DNA of 64,000 bases from Gemmatimonadota bacterium. Its GTDB lineage: Bacteria > Gemmatimonadota > Gemmatimonadetes > Longimicrobiales > Gaopeijiaceae. The notes under the pieces are model-generated. The model was not told where the DNA came from. It made no database searches and was given only the letters and a program-made list of their open reading frames with translations. A program made the position numbers and the translations under genes. The stretch spans positions 186,001 through 250,000 of the forward strand of contig JAJDTB010000032.1 of assembly GCA_022827345.1 (NCBI GenBank), given 5' to 3'. The stretch's first letter is position 1. Every line of letters starts with the position of its first letter. Positions 39,550-49,504 of the stretch are shown one piece after another.

Positions 39550-42210
39550 TCACCGCCGCCTTGCCGCCGTCCGACGCCTGGGGCGCGACCGCCCGCCCTT
39601 CCTGCGGGCCGTCGCAGCCGCAAGCAGTTCAACCGCCTCTTCAATCGTCGTCTCCAGGGGCTGCTTCCCCTTGGGGACGCTCGCATTGACGCTCCCGTCA
39701 GTCACGTAGGGGCCATAACGACCTTCGAGCAGGTCGATCCTCGCTCCCGTTTCCGGATGCGGACCGATGTGTTTGAGGGTCTTTCTGGCGCTGCGGCGCG
39801 GCTTTTTCTCCTGCGCCAGGATCGCCAAGGCTTCCTCTAGCGATATGTCGAATGCCCTGTCCACGGACTCCAGACTCCTGAAGTCCCGTGCTCGTTGGAC
39901 GTAGGGACCGTATCGTCCCAGGCTCGCCCTGATCTCTTCACCGCTAGCCGGGTCCTTGCCGATCAGCCTCGGCAGCGAAAGCAGCCGGAGAGCGTAGTCG
40001 AGTGTTACGTCTTCCGGCTCTACCCCCTTGGGAAGCCCCATCCAACGGGGCTTGGTCGATCCGCGAGCTTGGCCGAGTTGGACGTAGGGTCCGTAGCGAC
40101 CCGACTTGAGGTAGACCGGTGATCCGTCACGTGGATCCAGGCCGAGGGGCTTCTGTTGCCCCGCAGGAGTGTCGAGGAGCTTAGCGGCCCGTTCGACGGT
40201 CAATTCGTCGATCATCAGGTCGTCTGGAATCGTCGCGCGTTGTACCTCCTCGCCCTCTCCCCTTTCGGCATAGGCCGAATTCCGGCCGATCTTGATGCGG
40301 ATGGGCTCTCCGGTTCCGGGATCGATACCGATGGGGACGTTCGGATAGTCGATAGCGGGGAGCGTCTTGGCGATCTTTCGCGCCAGGCCTTCGTTTGTGC
40401 CGTCTCCGCTGTAGAACGCCTCGAGAAAGCGCCGCGACTCGCTCTCCCCCGCGGCGATATCGTCCAGAGCGTCTTCCATCCGAGCGGTGAACCGCAGGTC
40501 CACGTATTGCTCGAAATGCGTTCGGAGGAGCTGATTGACCGCCATTCCGGTGTACGTAGGCACCAGACTGCCTGAACGCTTGCGCACGTAGTCTCGTTCC
40601 TGGATCGTCGAAATGGTGGGCGTGTAGGTCGAAGGCCTGCCGATTCCCTCCTCCTCCAGCTTTCTGACCAGCGAAGCTTCGGTGTACCGGGGCGGGGGCT
40701 TTGTTTCACGCCGCTCAGGTTCGACGGACCGAAGCACCGTTATGGCAGGCCCAGGTCCGTGCTCCGCGGCATCGGGCGACGTTTCTCTTTCCTCGGTGTA
40801 AATCCGGTCTCCTGTTTGGAGTGCCGGGAGAAGCTGATCCTTCCTGATATCGCCGTACACCTTGAGAAAACCGGGAAAGCGCAGCACCGAGCCGTTTGCA
40901 CGAAAGGTGTGGTCGACATCGTCGATTCGGGCCGAGAAATCGATCACCGTCCGGTCCACCTGTGCGTCGGCCATTTGGGACGCGACCGTCCGACTCCAGA
41001 TGAGTTTGTATAGAGCGAGCTCCTCCCTGCCCAGAAAGCGGGCAAGGCTGTCAGGGGCGCGGCCGATCTCGGTAGGTCTGATTCCTTCGTGAGCCTCCTG
41101 TGCCGCCTTGGACTTTGTCCTGTATCGTCTCGGACCTTGGTAATAAGTTGAGCCAAATTCACCCTCGATGTAGCGTCCGGCGTCACCCAGAGCCTTGTTC
41201 GAGAGCGTTACGGAATCGGTCCGCATATAGGTGATGAGCCCCTCACGATTTCCACCCCCCATGTCGATGCCCTCATAGAGGCGCTGGGCGACCCGCATGG
41301 TCCTGCGTGGCGACATTCTGAGGCGGCGGCTCGCAGCCTGTTGAAGCGTCGAAGTGGTAAACGGAGGCGCGGGCCGCTGCCGACTCGACTTCCGGTCCAC
41401 GTTCCGGACCTGCCAGGGGACGAACTTCATTGCCCCCTCCGCTATCGCCGCCGCGCCATCCGCGTCCAGGGCAACGACCCGGTTCGAGGCAAGCTCGCCG
41501 GTTTCGGAGTCAAAGTCCCTTCCGGTGGCCACCGGACGACCCCCGACAGCCACCAGCGTCGCCGAAAACTCGTCGGCGTCGGCAACCAGGGTCGCCTTCG
41601 CCCGCCAGTACTCGGAAACCCTGAATCGCCGGCGCTCCTCCTCCCTGTCGACAATGAGCCGAAGAGCCACACTCTGAACGCGCCCTGCGCTGAGCTTGGT
41701 CCGCACCTTCTTCCAGAGGACCGGCGACAGGGTGTAGCCGTACAGCCGGTCCAGGACCCGCCGCGCTTCCTGCGCCTGGACCAGGCGCCGGTTCACCTCG
41801 CGAGGGCTGGCCAGCGCTTCCTCGATGGCGGGTCGGGTGATCTCGTGGAATGCGATCCGACGCACGGGCACTTTCGGTTTCAGGACCTCGATAAGGTGCC
41901 AACTTATGGATTCTCCCTCGCGATCCTCATCGGTGGCCAGCAGCACCTCGTCCGCGCCCTTCAGGATCCTTCGCAGATCCCGCACGTGCTGCCTGCTCTC
42001 GGGCGGTACGATGTAGGTCGGTTTGAAGCTGTGGTCAGTGTCTACCGCGAGCCGCCCCCAGGGCTTGTTCCGTATTGCCTTTGGCGTCTCGCCGGCGGAA
42101 CGCGGCAGGTCCCGGATGTGACCGTAGGATGCTTCGACCCGATACCCCGGGCCGAGAAATCTTCCGATGGTCTTCGCCTTCGCAGGCGATTCAACTATCA
42201 CCAGCTTCAC
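39550..42210 (-). CDS. topA: DNA topoisomerase I
   Basis: An 886-residue type IA enzyme. The Toprim domain has VIVESPAKAKTIGRFLG and ATDEDREGE, and the active-site tyrosine lies in GLITYMRTDSV. The C-terminus carries several topoisomerase C-terminal repeats (each with GRYGPYVQ) instead of Cys4 zinc fingers and ends in an Arg/Lys-rich tail (RRKGGRSRPRRRTAARRR). Loss of zinc fingers is common in such long-tail forms. The ATG overlaps the aroK stop by four bases. Confidence 0.96.
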   Translation of the reverse strand: MKLVIVESPAKAKTIGRFLGPGYRVEASYGHIRDLPRSAGETPKAIRNKPWGRLAVDTDHSFKPTYIVPPESRQHVRDLRRILKGADEVLLATDEDREGESISWHLIEVLKPKVPVRRIAFHEITRPAIEEALASPREVNRRLVQAQEARRVLDRLYGYTLSPVLWKKVRTKLSAGRVQSVALRLIVDREEERRRFRVSEYWRAKATLVADADEFSATLVAVGGRPVATGRDFDSETGELASNRVVALDADGAAAIAEGAMKFVPWQVRNVDRKSSRQRPAPPFTTSTLQQAASRRLRMSPRRTMRVAQRLYEGIDMGGGNREGLITYMRTDSVTLSNKALGDAGRYIEGEFGSTYYQGPRRYRTKSKAAQEAHEGIRPTEIGRAPDSLARFLGREELALYKLIWSRTVASQMADAQVDRTVIDFSARIDDVDHTFRANGSVLRFPGFLKVYGDIRKDQLLPALQTGDRIYTEERETSPDAAEHGPGPAITVLRSVEPERRETKPPPRYTEASLVRKLEEEGIGRPSTYTPTISTIQERDYVRKRSGSLVPTYTGMAVNQLLRTHFEQYVDLRFTARMEDALDDIAAGESESRRFLEAFYSGDGTNEGLARKIAKTLPAIDYPNVPIGIDPGTGEPIRIKIGRNSAYAERGEGEEVQRATIPDDLMIDELTVERAAKLLDTPAGQQKPLGLDPRDGSPVYLKSGRYGPYVQLGQARGSTKPRWMGLPKGVEPEDVTLDYALRLLSLPRLIGKDPASGEEIRASLGRYGPYVQRARDFRSLESVDRAFDISLEEALAILAQEKKPRRSARKTLKHIGPHPETGARIDLLEGRYGPYVTDGSVNASVPKGKQPLETTIEEAVELLAAATARRKGGRSRPRRRTAARRR

Positions 42211-42827
42211 TCGATGTCTTCCCCGGGTTTTTCGATCCTTGCGGGAACCGATCCGTTCTCCGATTTGGATACGACGAAATATCTCATTATCGCACGCAGG
42301 ACCCGATTTGGAGATACGCCGTCGGTCTCGATCGCAATACTGCCGCGACGGTAGTACGGCTCCCGGTCGTCAAGCAGAGCCGTAGCGGTCCGGACGGGGT
42401 CGGGAACCTCGAGCAACGGCCTGGCCGATGTGGAACCGGCGATCCTCTCGAGGGCCGATGCGACCCCGACCTGCAACCAGATCGACACGGTACCTTTGCC
42501 CAGCGATTCCATGTGACCAGGTTGGGCCGGCCAACCCCCACCAACCGAAACGACAGTCCGCACGCGCCCCAACAACTCCCGTCCGACTTCCGATTCGCGG
42601 CCCCTGAAGTGGTCCAGGCCCTTCTGCCGGATGATTCGATCAACCGGCATTCCGTCGCGTCGCGCCACCTCGTCGTCAAGATCCACGAAGCTCCAGCCCA
42701 GGGAAACGGCCAGCATTCGTCCCACTGTCGACTTGCCTGCTCCCATGAAGCCGATCATCACAATGCGCCTGACCCCTGCGGGCAAGCCGACCTGCCCCCC
42801 GCGGGCATCGGGAGTCAGTTCCTTCAT
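42207..42827 (-). CDS. aroK: Shikimate kinase
   Basis: A 206-residue P-loop kinase. Walker A is GFMGAGKST, the shikimate-binding region includes FVDLDDEV and RGRESEVGRELL, and VVSVGGG follows. The lid has RIAGSTSARPLL in place of the common RPLL context. The N-terminal extension is about 18 residues. It overlaps aroC by four bases, so two steps of the chorismate pathway are adjacent. Confidence 0.93.
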   Translation of the reverse strand: MKELTPDARGGQVGLPAGVRRIVMIGFMGAGKSTVGRMLAVSLGWSFVDLDDEVARRDGMPVDRIIRQKGLDHFRGRESEVGRELLGRVRTVVSVGGGWPAQPGHMESLGKGTVSIWLQVGVASALERIAGSTSARPLLEVPDPVRTATALLDDREPYYRRGSIAIETDGVSPNRVLRAIMRYFVVSKSENGSVPARIEKPGEDIE

Positions 42828-44056
42828 CTGCCCTCCACCTCCCGCTCGCCGAATCCACGCGCCGCGAGATGCCCTACATATGACTCGAAATTGCGACGTG
42901 TTTCGGCAAGCGAGTCGCCTCCGAACTTTTCCAATACCGCGTCGGCCACCACCAGCGCGACCATTGCCTCCGCGACTACCGCCGCGGCGGGCACTGCACA
43001 GACGTCGCTGCGCTCCACAGTGGCCTCCCGAGCGGATCCGTCCCGGAGGTCCACGCTGGGCAGCCTCTTGCGCAACAGGGTCGAGATCGGCTTCATGGCG
43101 CCGCGGACGACCAGCGGTGCTCCCGTGGTAATGCCTCCCTCCAGGCCACCGGCCCGGTTTCCGGCGCGCCCGAATCCTCCAGACCGCAACTGCGCGTCGT
43201 CGCGGTATATGGCGTCATGGACACGGGACCCGGGGCGACCGGCGTTGATGAACGCCGGCCCGATTTCGACGCCCTTGATTGCATGGACCGACATCACCGC
43301 CTGCGCCAGTCGGCCATCGAGCTTGCGGTCCCAGGACACATGGCTCCCGAGTCCGACAGGGAGACCACGCAACACCACCTCAAAGCACCCGCCCACGGTG
43401 TCGCCCGCTTGCCTGGCGTCGTCGATGGCATCGATCATTCCCGCTTCCGTATCGAGGTCGAGCGTCCGCACCGGGGAAGCATCGGCGGCGGCGTTGATCT
43501 CGGGCGGCAGGTCGTCCGGAACCCGGGCCTCGACATCCCCGATCCGGGTCACGTGGCTCCCCACCGTCGCACCCAGCTCCTTGAGCAGGGCCTTGGCCAC
43601 GGCTCCGCAGGCGACGCGGGCCGCCGTCTCCCGCGCCGATGCGCGCTCCAGGATGTCACGGGCATCGCGACGGTCGTATTTGAGGACCCCGGTGAGGTCG
43701 GCATGCCCGGGCCTGGGAAGGTAGACCGGACGCAGCGCCTTCGGGTTCGCTTCCGCCGCTGGGAACCCGTGAGCCATGGCGGTGGTCCAGTTCTGCCAGT
43801 CACGATTCCATATCACCATGGACAGCGGTGAGCCGAGCGTTACCCCCAGCCTGACGCCCGAGATGATCTCGGCACGATCGGACTCGATCTGCATCCGCCG
43901 CCCCCTGCCATGGCCTCCCTGGCGCCGCTTGAGTTCGGGGTCGATGACCTCTTCCGGATTGAGCGGCAAACCCGCCGGCAGTCCTTCGATAACGGCGACC
44001 AGGCCGCGGCCGTGCGACTCTCCGGCGGTATGGAAGGACAGATGAGCTTGTGGCAT
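42824..44056 (-). CDS. aroC: Chorismate synthase
   Basis: A 410-residue FMN-dependent enzyme of the last shikimate-pathway step. It contains HTAGESHGRGLVAVIEG, RRQGGHGRGRRMQIESD and SGVRLGVTLGSPLSM at the N-terminus, and a complete C-terminal part. It is longer than the usual 360 residues but within the long subgroup. The gene lies 76 bases after pilQ and looks co-transcribed with the pilus operon. Confidence 0.95.
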   Translation of the reverse strand: MPQAHLSFHTAGESHGRGLVAVIEGLPAGLPLNPEEVIDPELKRRQGGHGRGRRMQIESDRAEIISGVRLGVTLGSPLSMVIWNRDWQNWTTAMAHGFPAAEANPKALRPVYLPRPGHADLTGVLKYDRRDARDILERASARETAARVACGAVAKALLKELGATVGSHVTRIGDVEARVPDDLPPEINAAADASPVRTLDLDTEAGMIDAIDDARQAGDTVGGCFEVVLRGLPVGLGSHVSWDRKLDGRLAQAVMSVHAIKGVEIGPAFINAGRPGSRVHDAIYRDDAQLRSGGFGRAGNRAGGLEGGITTGAPLVVRGAMKPISTLLRKRLPSVDLRDGSAREATVERSDVCAVPAAAVVAEAMVALVVADAVLEKFGGDSLAETRRNFESYVGHLAARGFGEREVEGR

Positions 44057-44132
44057 CGGCTGGACGGAGTGTGGGCGGAACTCGGTGCTGTACCTGGAGC
44101 AACGTGGTTGTCATAGATAGCAAAGGCCCGGT

Positions 44133-45542
44133 TCACGGGGAAGCGGGCGCCACAATGGTGGGCGTAACCATGATCAGCAGATCGCGTTGCACAGACGACT
44201 CCCGATGAGTGCGAAAGAGCCTTCCCAACAGCGGAATGTCCATGAGCAGAGGGATGCCGGATTTGAGTTCGGCCGACTCCGTGACGGTAAGGCCACCGAT
44301 GACCACCGTCTCGCCGTCCTTGACCAGCACCTCGGATTCCGCCTTCTGCCGTCTGAACACGAACCCTACGTCGGAGGGTGCCAGATCCGCCGAGGACCGC
44401 TCCGCCGAGAGGTTGAGCAGGATGTGGCCAGTCGGGGTGATCCTGGGGGCGACTTCGAGGATCACCCCCGTCTCTTTATAGTCGACTGTCGCCACCGGAA
44501 AGGCGCCTCGGGCTTCCCCGCCGGACCCCGTCTGCAATTGGGCGCCGGCATCGAGTACGCGAACCGGTGTCTCCTCCCCGACGACCACTCTGGCCGTCCG
44601 GCTGTCCATGACGCGCACGGATGGCTTTGCCTCGACGTCCGTGAGTTGCGCCGACTCGAGCGCATCGATGAAGCCGATCAGGGTGGTACGACCGATCACG
44701 AGAGAGGTCAGCAGGGACAGGGTGGGGTTGGAGATGCGGTCTGTGGCATTGCCCAGCGCCGCAATTGAATTTCCGCCCAGGGAGATGACATCGGTTCCCC
44801 GGGGAACCTGCTCGTCCGGAAGTGAGATGACTCCGTCTCCGTCCAGATCGGCCGCACCCGGAGTCAGGATGTTGAGTTGATTCCCGCCAACGTCCTTCAA
44901 ATCGTAGGTGATCCCGAAGGCATCCAATCCGGTTCGGTTTATGAAAATGATCTTTGCGGAAATGTCGACCTGCTGAACCGGTACGTCGATCGTTTCCACC
45001 AGTCCTTCGACGGTGTCGAGGATTCTGGGTAGATCGGTGACGACCAGGGTGTTGGTCCTCAGACCGGCCGATGCCTGGCCCCGCTCCGTCAGCAGGGGCC
45101 CGACCAGTTGCTGCAGCTCACCAACGTCAACGTAAGTAGGGGTGAAGGCCCTCGCCTCAAGTGGAGCAATGGCCTCGTTATCGAGGAGTCCACGGGCGCT
45201 TTCGACGAGGATGATCCCGGTCTCCAGTTCTCGGGCGACCAGCCCATGCGCCTGCAATATCGTACGGAGTGCCGTGTCCCAGGGTTGTCCGCGTATTTCG
45301 GCCGAAATCGTTCCCGCCACCTCACGACCGGTCACGAAGGAGCGGTCCGAGAACTCGGCGAACGCAAACAGCACATCCCGGATGGGTGCATTGGTGAAAG
45401 TGACCGAGATGGGATCGTCCGGACTCTCTTCCGTGGACGCTTCCGGTGGGTTCTCCTGGCCCCCGGCCCGTGACACCGGCAACCCGTATCCCAACAAACC
45501 AATCGAAACCAACAGCCGCACGGTCATCCTGGCTGGGAACAT
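44133..45542 (-). CDS. pilQ: Type IV pilus secretin PilQ, short form
   Basis: A 469-residue outer-membrane secretin through which the pilus passes. It has a signal peptide, an STN/N0 domain (VTFTNAPIRDVLFAFAEFSD), an N1-type domain (YVDVGELQQLVGPLL, LVVTDLPRIL) and the secretin domain with VEAKPSVRVMDSRTA and SGIPLLMDIPLLGRLFRT. AMIN domains found in longer PilQ proteins are missing. It is the last pilus gene of the cluster and starts at the pilP stop with a one-base overlap. Confidence 0.93.
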   Translation of the reverse strand: MFPARMTVRLLVSIGLLGYGLPVSRAGGQENPPEASTEESPDDPISVTFTNAPIRDVLFAFAEFSDRSFVTGREVAGTISAEIRGQPWDTALRTILQAHGLVARELETGIILVESARGLLDNEAIAPLEARAFTPTYVDVGELQQLVGPLLTERGQASAGLRTNTLVVTDLPRILDTVEGLVETIDVPVQQVDISAKIIFINRTGLDAFGITYDLKDVGGNQLNILTPGAADLDGDGVISLPDEQVPRGTDVISLGGNSIAALGNATDRISNPTLSLLTSLVIGRTTLIGFIDALESAQLTDVEAKPSVRVMDSRTARVVVGEETPVRVLDAGAQLQTGSGGEARGAFPVATVDYKETGVILEVAPRITPTGHILLNLSAERSSADLAPSDVGFVFRRQKAESEVLVKDGETVVIGGLTVTESAELKSGIPLLMDIPLLGRLFRTHRESSVQRDLLIMVTPTIVAPASP

Positions 45543-46114
45543 CAGCCACGCCCCCCTTCTCCGCCGGACATGGCGAGAACGCGACGGTCGACTCCGTTGG
45601 GTGAAGCAATCTCCATCACAACATGATCAGGGTGAATCTCGGCGACACTCGTGCCTCCCACCGAGTCTCCAATGCGAAGCCTGACTCCCGTCGACGGCCA
45701 CTCCTGCGCAGGTCCATCCTGCCCCTCCGCCTCGCTCTGCACCCCGACCTGCAGGAGCACCACGCTCAGACGGGCATGGGGATGATGGATGATCCCCAGA
45801 AGCCTGACGCCACCGATCATCGGATTGACCGCGCCCGGTGCGCCCGAAGGTGAAAAGGGGTCACGGCGGTCTTCAGCTGCGTAGCTGAAGTGCTCGCGAT
45901 GGAATGACAGGCCGTCCGAGATCTGCGCCGGCGAGCCGGCCGCCTCGTTCCCGGAATCCGTCCGGCTTGCGGTCTGCGCAGTGACCTGGCCGGAACATGT
46001 CAGCGCGATGTACAGAGCCGCAGCGACGGGCACGAACGTGGATCGGTCCCATCGTCTGACTTCCTCGTAGGTGAAAGGGTCTCGGTCGGAAGAGGGTAGT
46101 CGTATCGGTGTCAT
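45542..46114 (-). CDS. pilP: PilP-like pilus assembly protein
   Basis: A 190-residue protein with an N-terminal membrane or signal segment (VPVAAALYIALTCSG) and a small C-terminal beta domain (GGVRLLGIIHHPHARLSVVLL, RLRIGDSVGGTSVAEIHPD) resembling the PilP domain that binds secretin N0. DPFSPSG is also PilP-like. The position between pilO and pilQ supports the call; sequence similarity is moderate. Confidence 0.78.
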   Translation of the reverse strand: MTPIRLPSSDRDPFTYEEVRRWDRSTFVPVAAALYIALTCSGQVTAQTASRTDSGNEAAGSPAQISDGLSFHREHFSYAAEDRRDPFSPSGAPGAVNPMIGGVRLLGIIHHPHARLSVVLLQVGVQSEAEGQDGPAQEWPSTGVRLRIGDSVGGTSVAEIHPDHVVMEIASPNGVDRRVLAMSGGEGGRG

Positions 46115-46728
46115 TGCGGAGTATCTCCGGATGCCGTGGGTTCCGTGGGCTCGGCGCCCCGCGCGGGCGAAAGCACATAGGTCTGAATTCTCACCCGGAC
46201 CACCGCCTGGTAGGCTGCACCCGTTTGCCTCGTGCCGGTGGGTGGCGCCCGGTCTGCCGTCAGGTTGGCAGGCACCATGATTCGCTCCAGCGAAGCGATC
46301 GCCGTCAGGAAGGATCCGATGGCGTGATAGTCGCCCTTCACCGCCATTTCGTAGCTCCGGCGGTCGTACGGTCGCCCGGCCTCAGGCGTTTCCGGACGCA
46401 GCATCGTCACCTCCACACCGGCAAGCCGCTCCTCCACCGAGACCGCCTCGAGAAGGGACGCCACTTCCTCACTCGAGGGTATCAGATCCTCCAGCCGCGC
46501 CAAGTGAGCCTCGTGCAGCTCGAGGCGGTGCTGCAAGTCTGTTTGGCTGAGAGCTTGCAGGCCCGGCTGGCGGATGGCCTGCAGGGCATCGAGCCGGAGG
46601 CGAAGGGTCTCGGCGCGCGCCGCTCGAGGGACGCAGATGTACGTGTACGCGAAGTACACCGATGACAACGCCAGTAAAGATGACAGAGCGGCATTCCGCC
46701 GCAGACGGTCGCTGGGCAACAACCTCAT
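46111..46728 (-). CDS. pilO: PilO-like inner-membrane pilus assembly protein
   Basis: A 205-residue bitopic protein with a short cytoplasmic start, one membrane helix (AALSSLLALSSVYFAYTYI), a coiled coil and a ferredoxin-like domain (EVTMLRPETPEAG, YEMAVKGDYHAIGSFLTAI). It forms the PilMNO alignment complex with PilN. It overlaps pilN and pilP by four bases on each side. Confidence 0.85.
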   Translation of the reverse strand: MRLLPSDRLRRNAALSSLLALSSVYFAYTYICVPRAARAETLRLRLDALQAIRQPGLQALSQTDLQHRLELHEAHLARLEDLIPSSEEVASLLEAVSVEERLAGVEVTMLRPETPEAGRPYDRRSYEMAVKGDYHAIGSFLTAIASLERIMVPANLTADRAPPTGTRQTGAAYQAVVRVRIQTYVLSPARGAEPTEPTASGDTPQ

Positions 46729-47390
46729 GGCGCCCCCCCCGCGATGCGAACGAACTCGACAACCTCGTTCGGGGGGTCCTCGTATGAGGCGCCAAGTACG
46801 AAGTGGTACGAGGCCCGCAGTCCGCCGTTTCCGTCGAAGGTGTCGCGTTCAAGGTATTCGGTGCTGATCAGCTGCACGTCGCGAATGAAGAAAGAGGCTT
46901 CCAATGCGTTCCAGAACCGCGTGAGCGCGAAATTGTCCAATGCGTGTCCTTCCACCTGAAAGCGGATTCCGGGCATGACCGCAGCGACATCCGCAATCCT
47001 GGTGATCCAGGCGCCCTGGGGCAGCGCCACCGCAACCTCATCGAGGATGTGCGGCCAGCGGTACCGCGTGGCGTCGAGGTCTTCGATGGTGGAGATCCTT
47101 GCCTTGATCGAGTCAAGCCTCTCGTGCAACTGCACAAGCGACCGATTCGATTCTGCAGACTGTGCCGAGTCCTGGAGTGCCTCCTCCACCAGGTGCTCAA
47201 GCGCCGATACCTCGCGGGAAGAGGTGATCGCGAGATATGCGGATGCACCGAGTGAACCCAACACAACCAAACCGCACGTGAGAATCCAGCCGTCCAGCCG
47301 GATCCCCGCCATCCCCTTGCCCGCCCGCAATCGACGCGCACGATGGGTCCGGCTGCGCGAGCGCTCTGGTGCAAGATCGACTTCGATCAT
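46725..47390 (-). CDS. pilN: PilN-like inner-membrane pilus assembly protein
   Basis: A 221-residue bitopic protein. The cytoplasmic N-terminus starts MIEVDLAPE, corresponding to the PilM-binding INLLP-type motif. One membrane helix (LDGWILTCGLVVLGSLGA), a coiled coil and a periplasmic domain follow. The position between pilM and pilO fits. The GIRFQVEGHALDNFALTRFW region is the typical fold segment. Confidence 0.85.
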   Translation of the reverse strand: MIEVDLAPERSRSRTHRARRLRAGKGMAGIRLDGWILTCGLVVLGSLGASAYLAITSSREVSALEHLVEEALQDSAQSAESNRSLVQLHERLDSIKARISTIEDLDATRYRWPHILDEVAVALPQGAWITRIADVAAVMPGIRFQVEGHALDNFALTRFWNALEASFFIRDVQLISTEYLERDTFDGNGGLRASYHFVLGASYEDPPNEVVEFVRIAGGAP

Positions 47391-47418
47391 GTCCGCCTCC
47401 CTTGAATGGACCTCGCCA

Positions 47419-48456
47419 TTAGCCGCACCGTAAAGCGAGCCCGATGGATTGAAAGAAGAGCGGAGAAGCCTCTGTCAGAACCCTGCGACCGCGCACACCG
47501 GCAGCCGCAGGCACACGTTCAAAGGGATTGGCAACCCGCGTCTCCACCTTCAGTCGGTGAGCCAGGACTCGTGCGACCCCCCGCAAACAGGCGCCGCCGC
47601 CACTGACGAATACCCGGCCGATACCGCCGCCGGCGCCCCGTGTCCCCAGAAACGCCGTGGCACGTTCGATCCCCACCGCAACGACGTCCGCGCCCGTGTC
47701 CATTGCCCGTTCGAGCCCATCCAACTGTTGCCGGCCCAGAAGCGCTTCTTCCACCAGCTCGTCCGGCGTCGCGTACACTCGTCGCAGCAGGTCTCCAAAG
47801 CGCCGCAATCCCATCGGAAGATCCCTGATGAGAGCAGGGATCCCGTCTTCCAGGATGATGATGTTGGTGGCCTCCCGGCCGATGTTGACCAGCGCCACGA
47901 CGCCGTCGGTGACGCTTGGATAGTTGTGGCAGAGTCCGTTGGCCAACGCGAAGGCCTCGGCATCAAGCAGATCCACACCGACGCCGGCAGCCTCGAGGAG
48001 TGCCAACCTGGCCTCGATGCGTTCCTTCTTGGCGGCGACGAGCAACACCCTCATCGGCTCGGCACTGTCGCGAGACGGAAGCACCTGGAAATCGAGTTCA
48101 ACCCCGCCCACGTCGAACGGTATGTGGCGCTCGGCCTCCTTGCGGATGTGTTCACGCGCGTCCGACTGCTGCACTCCCGACATCTCAAGATGCTTCACGA
48201 AGATGTCGTGCCCGCCCAACGCCGTAACCACCCTGCGGTTGCCGACACCCGCGTCGTCCAGCAGGCGGCGGACAGACTGCGCAACGCGATCAGGCCTGAC
48301 AATCTCTCCCTCCACCACCGACCCTTCGGGGATCGGGCTCACCGCCACCTTCACGACCTCCGGGCAATCACCGCTGTGGTCGACCTCTGCCAGCTTGAGG
48401 TAGCCACTGCCCAGATCCAGGCCAACAGAAGTCCTTTTCCTGCCGAAGATACCCAT
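47419..48456 (-). CDS. pilM: PilM actin-like pilus assembly ATPase
   Basis: A 345-residue cytoplasmic protein with the actin-like fold: VGLDLGSGYLKLAEV at the N-terminus, ALGGHDIFVKHLEM, ALVNIGREATNIIILED and VFVSGGGACLRGVARVL. It anchors PilN at the inner face of the membrane. The ATG at 48456 begins the conserved MGIFGRKRTSVGLDLG; an earlier in-frame ATG is eight codons upstream and less likely. It starts four bases after the PilX-like gene. Confidence 0.93.
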   Translation of the reverse strand: MGIFGRKRTSVGLDLGSGYLKLAEVDHSGDCPEVVKVAVSPIPEGSVVEGEIVRPDRVAQSVRRLLDDAGVGNRRVVTALGGHDIFVKHLEMSGVQQSDAREHIRKEAERHIPFDVGGVELDFQVLPSRDSAEPMRVLLVAAKKERIEARLALLEAAGVGVDLLDAEAFALANGLCHNYPSVTDGVVALVNIGREATNIIILEDGIPALIRDLPMGLRRFGDLLRRVYATPDELVEEALLGRQQLDGLERAMDTGADVVAVGIERATAFLGTRGAGGGIGRVFVSGGGACLRGVARVLAHRLKVETRVANPFERVPAAAGVRGRRVLTEASPLFFQSIGLALRCG

Positions 48457-48460
48457 TGCG

Positions 48461-49504
48461 CTACCCTGTCGGAGGCCCAACGGGGCTCAGCCAGGATCGC
48501 CCGGGCAACGGAATCGGCCTCGCCAGCGACTGCGCCGCCCGGAGGGCCTCGAACGCCGCGCACGCGGAACCGTCCAGGACGGATCCGGGCTGCATCACGA
48601 CGTGTCCTCCCGCGCGCACGAGCCCCGTCAGGCCGGCTGCGCCAGAAAGGGTCACGTCCCCCGATGCAAGGACCAGACCACTCCACGACGATCCCGATGC
48701 TATCGTCAGGTCACCGTTGACCACCAGCACGCCGGCGCCCCTCCCCGCCGAATGAACGGTCGTGCCACTGTGCACCAATCCGGACCAGCAACCCAGGCAG
48801 CCCGCTGGTGGCGGCGACTGCCCCGGTGCCACCCGGTGGTCGGCCAGATGTTGCAGCACCGGTCGGCTGAACCACCCCAATCGAAACCCGGCGTAGTCGG
48901 GACCGTCCTGTCCCGCACCCCACGCCGGTGGCGTCGGCGGTGCGGCGCTGACCGGGACGAGACCCGTCCCGAAGGCGTCGCGCAGAGCGGATACACCATC
49001 GCACCGCGCGATCCCGGGACGCCCATCGAGAATCGAATCCGCGTTCACTTGCGCCCCCGGTTCAACCCGGAACGCCGCGCTTTCTACAACTGCCTTGTGG
49101 GCGGCGACCCGGACCTCCGGATCCATCCACCAGACCAGCCGTGCCTTGCGTACAGGAGCACCGCCGTCCTCGACAGCATCGCCGACGAACACGTGGATCT
49201 CTCTCGACAGACGGAGGTCCCCCACTCGTTGGGACCCTTCCCGTCCAAACGGCCGGTACAGAATCTCATGAGCGGAGCCTCCCACTTGTGACTCGGCAAG
49301 ACCGCGCGTCGTGCCGAGTGCGAACTCCACCGCGTCACGCGCCCCCGTTTGTGCGGCAAACACACCTGCTCGCGTCGTGGCCGCACGCAGTTGGCCGATC
49401 GCAGCGGCCAACGCAGCCGTCGCAATGGCCGCCAGAAGGGTGAGTGCGAGGAGCACGAGCACGAGTGCAAACCCTTCCCCACCCCGCAGCCGGACGACCC
49501 TCAC
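48461..49504 (-). CDS. PilX/GspK-like minor pilin-family protein
   Basis: About 347 residues. A prepilin-type N-terminus (RGGEG followed by FALVLVLLALTLLAAIA) lacks the Glu at position 5 of the mature chain, as in GspK/PilX tip proteins. The middle is variable. The C-terminal part has short repeats (VNGDLTIASGSSWSGLVLASG) that suggest a beta-helical fold. The GTG start at 49504 overlaps the previous stop (GTGA). It probably caps or primes the pilus. Confidence 0.78.
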   Translation of the reverse strand: MRVVRLRGGEGFALVLVLLALTLLAAIATAALAAAIGQLRAATTRAGVFAAQTGARDAVEFALGTTRGLAESQVGGSAHEILYRPFGREGSQRVGDLRLSREIHVFVGDAVEDGGAPVRKARLVWWMDPEVRVAAHKAVVESAAFRVEPGAQVNADSILDGRPGIARCDGVSALRDAFGTGLVPVSAAPPTPPAWGAGQDGPDYAGFRLGWFSRPVLQHLADHRVAPGQSPPPAGCLGCWSGLVHSGTTVHSAGRGAGVLVVNGDLTIASGSSWSGLVLASGDVTLSGAAGLTGLVRAGGHVVMQPGSVLDGSACAAFEALRAAQSLARPIPLPGRSWLSPVGPPTG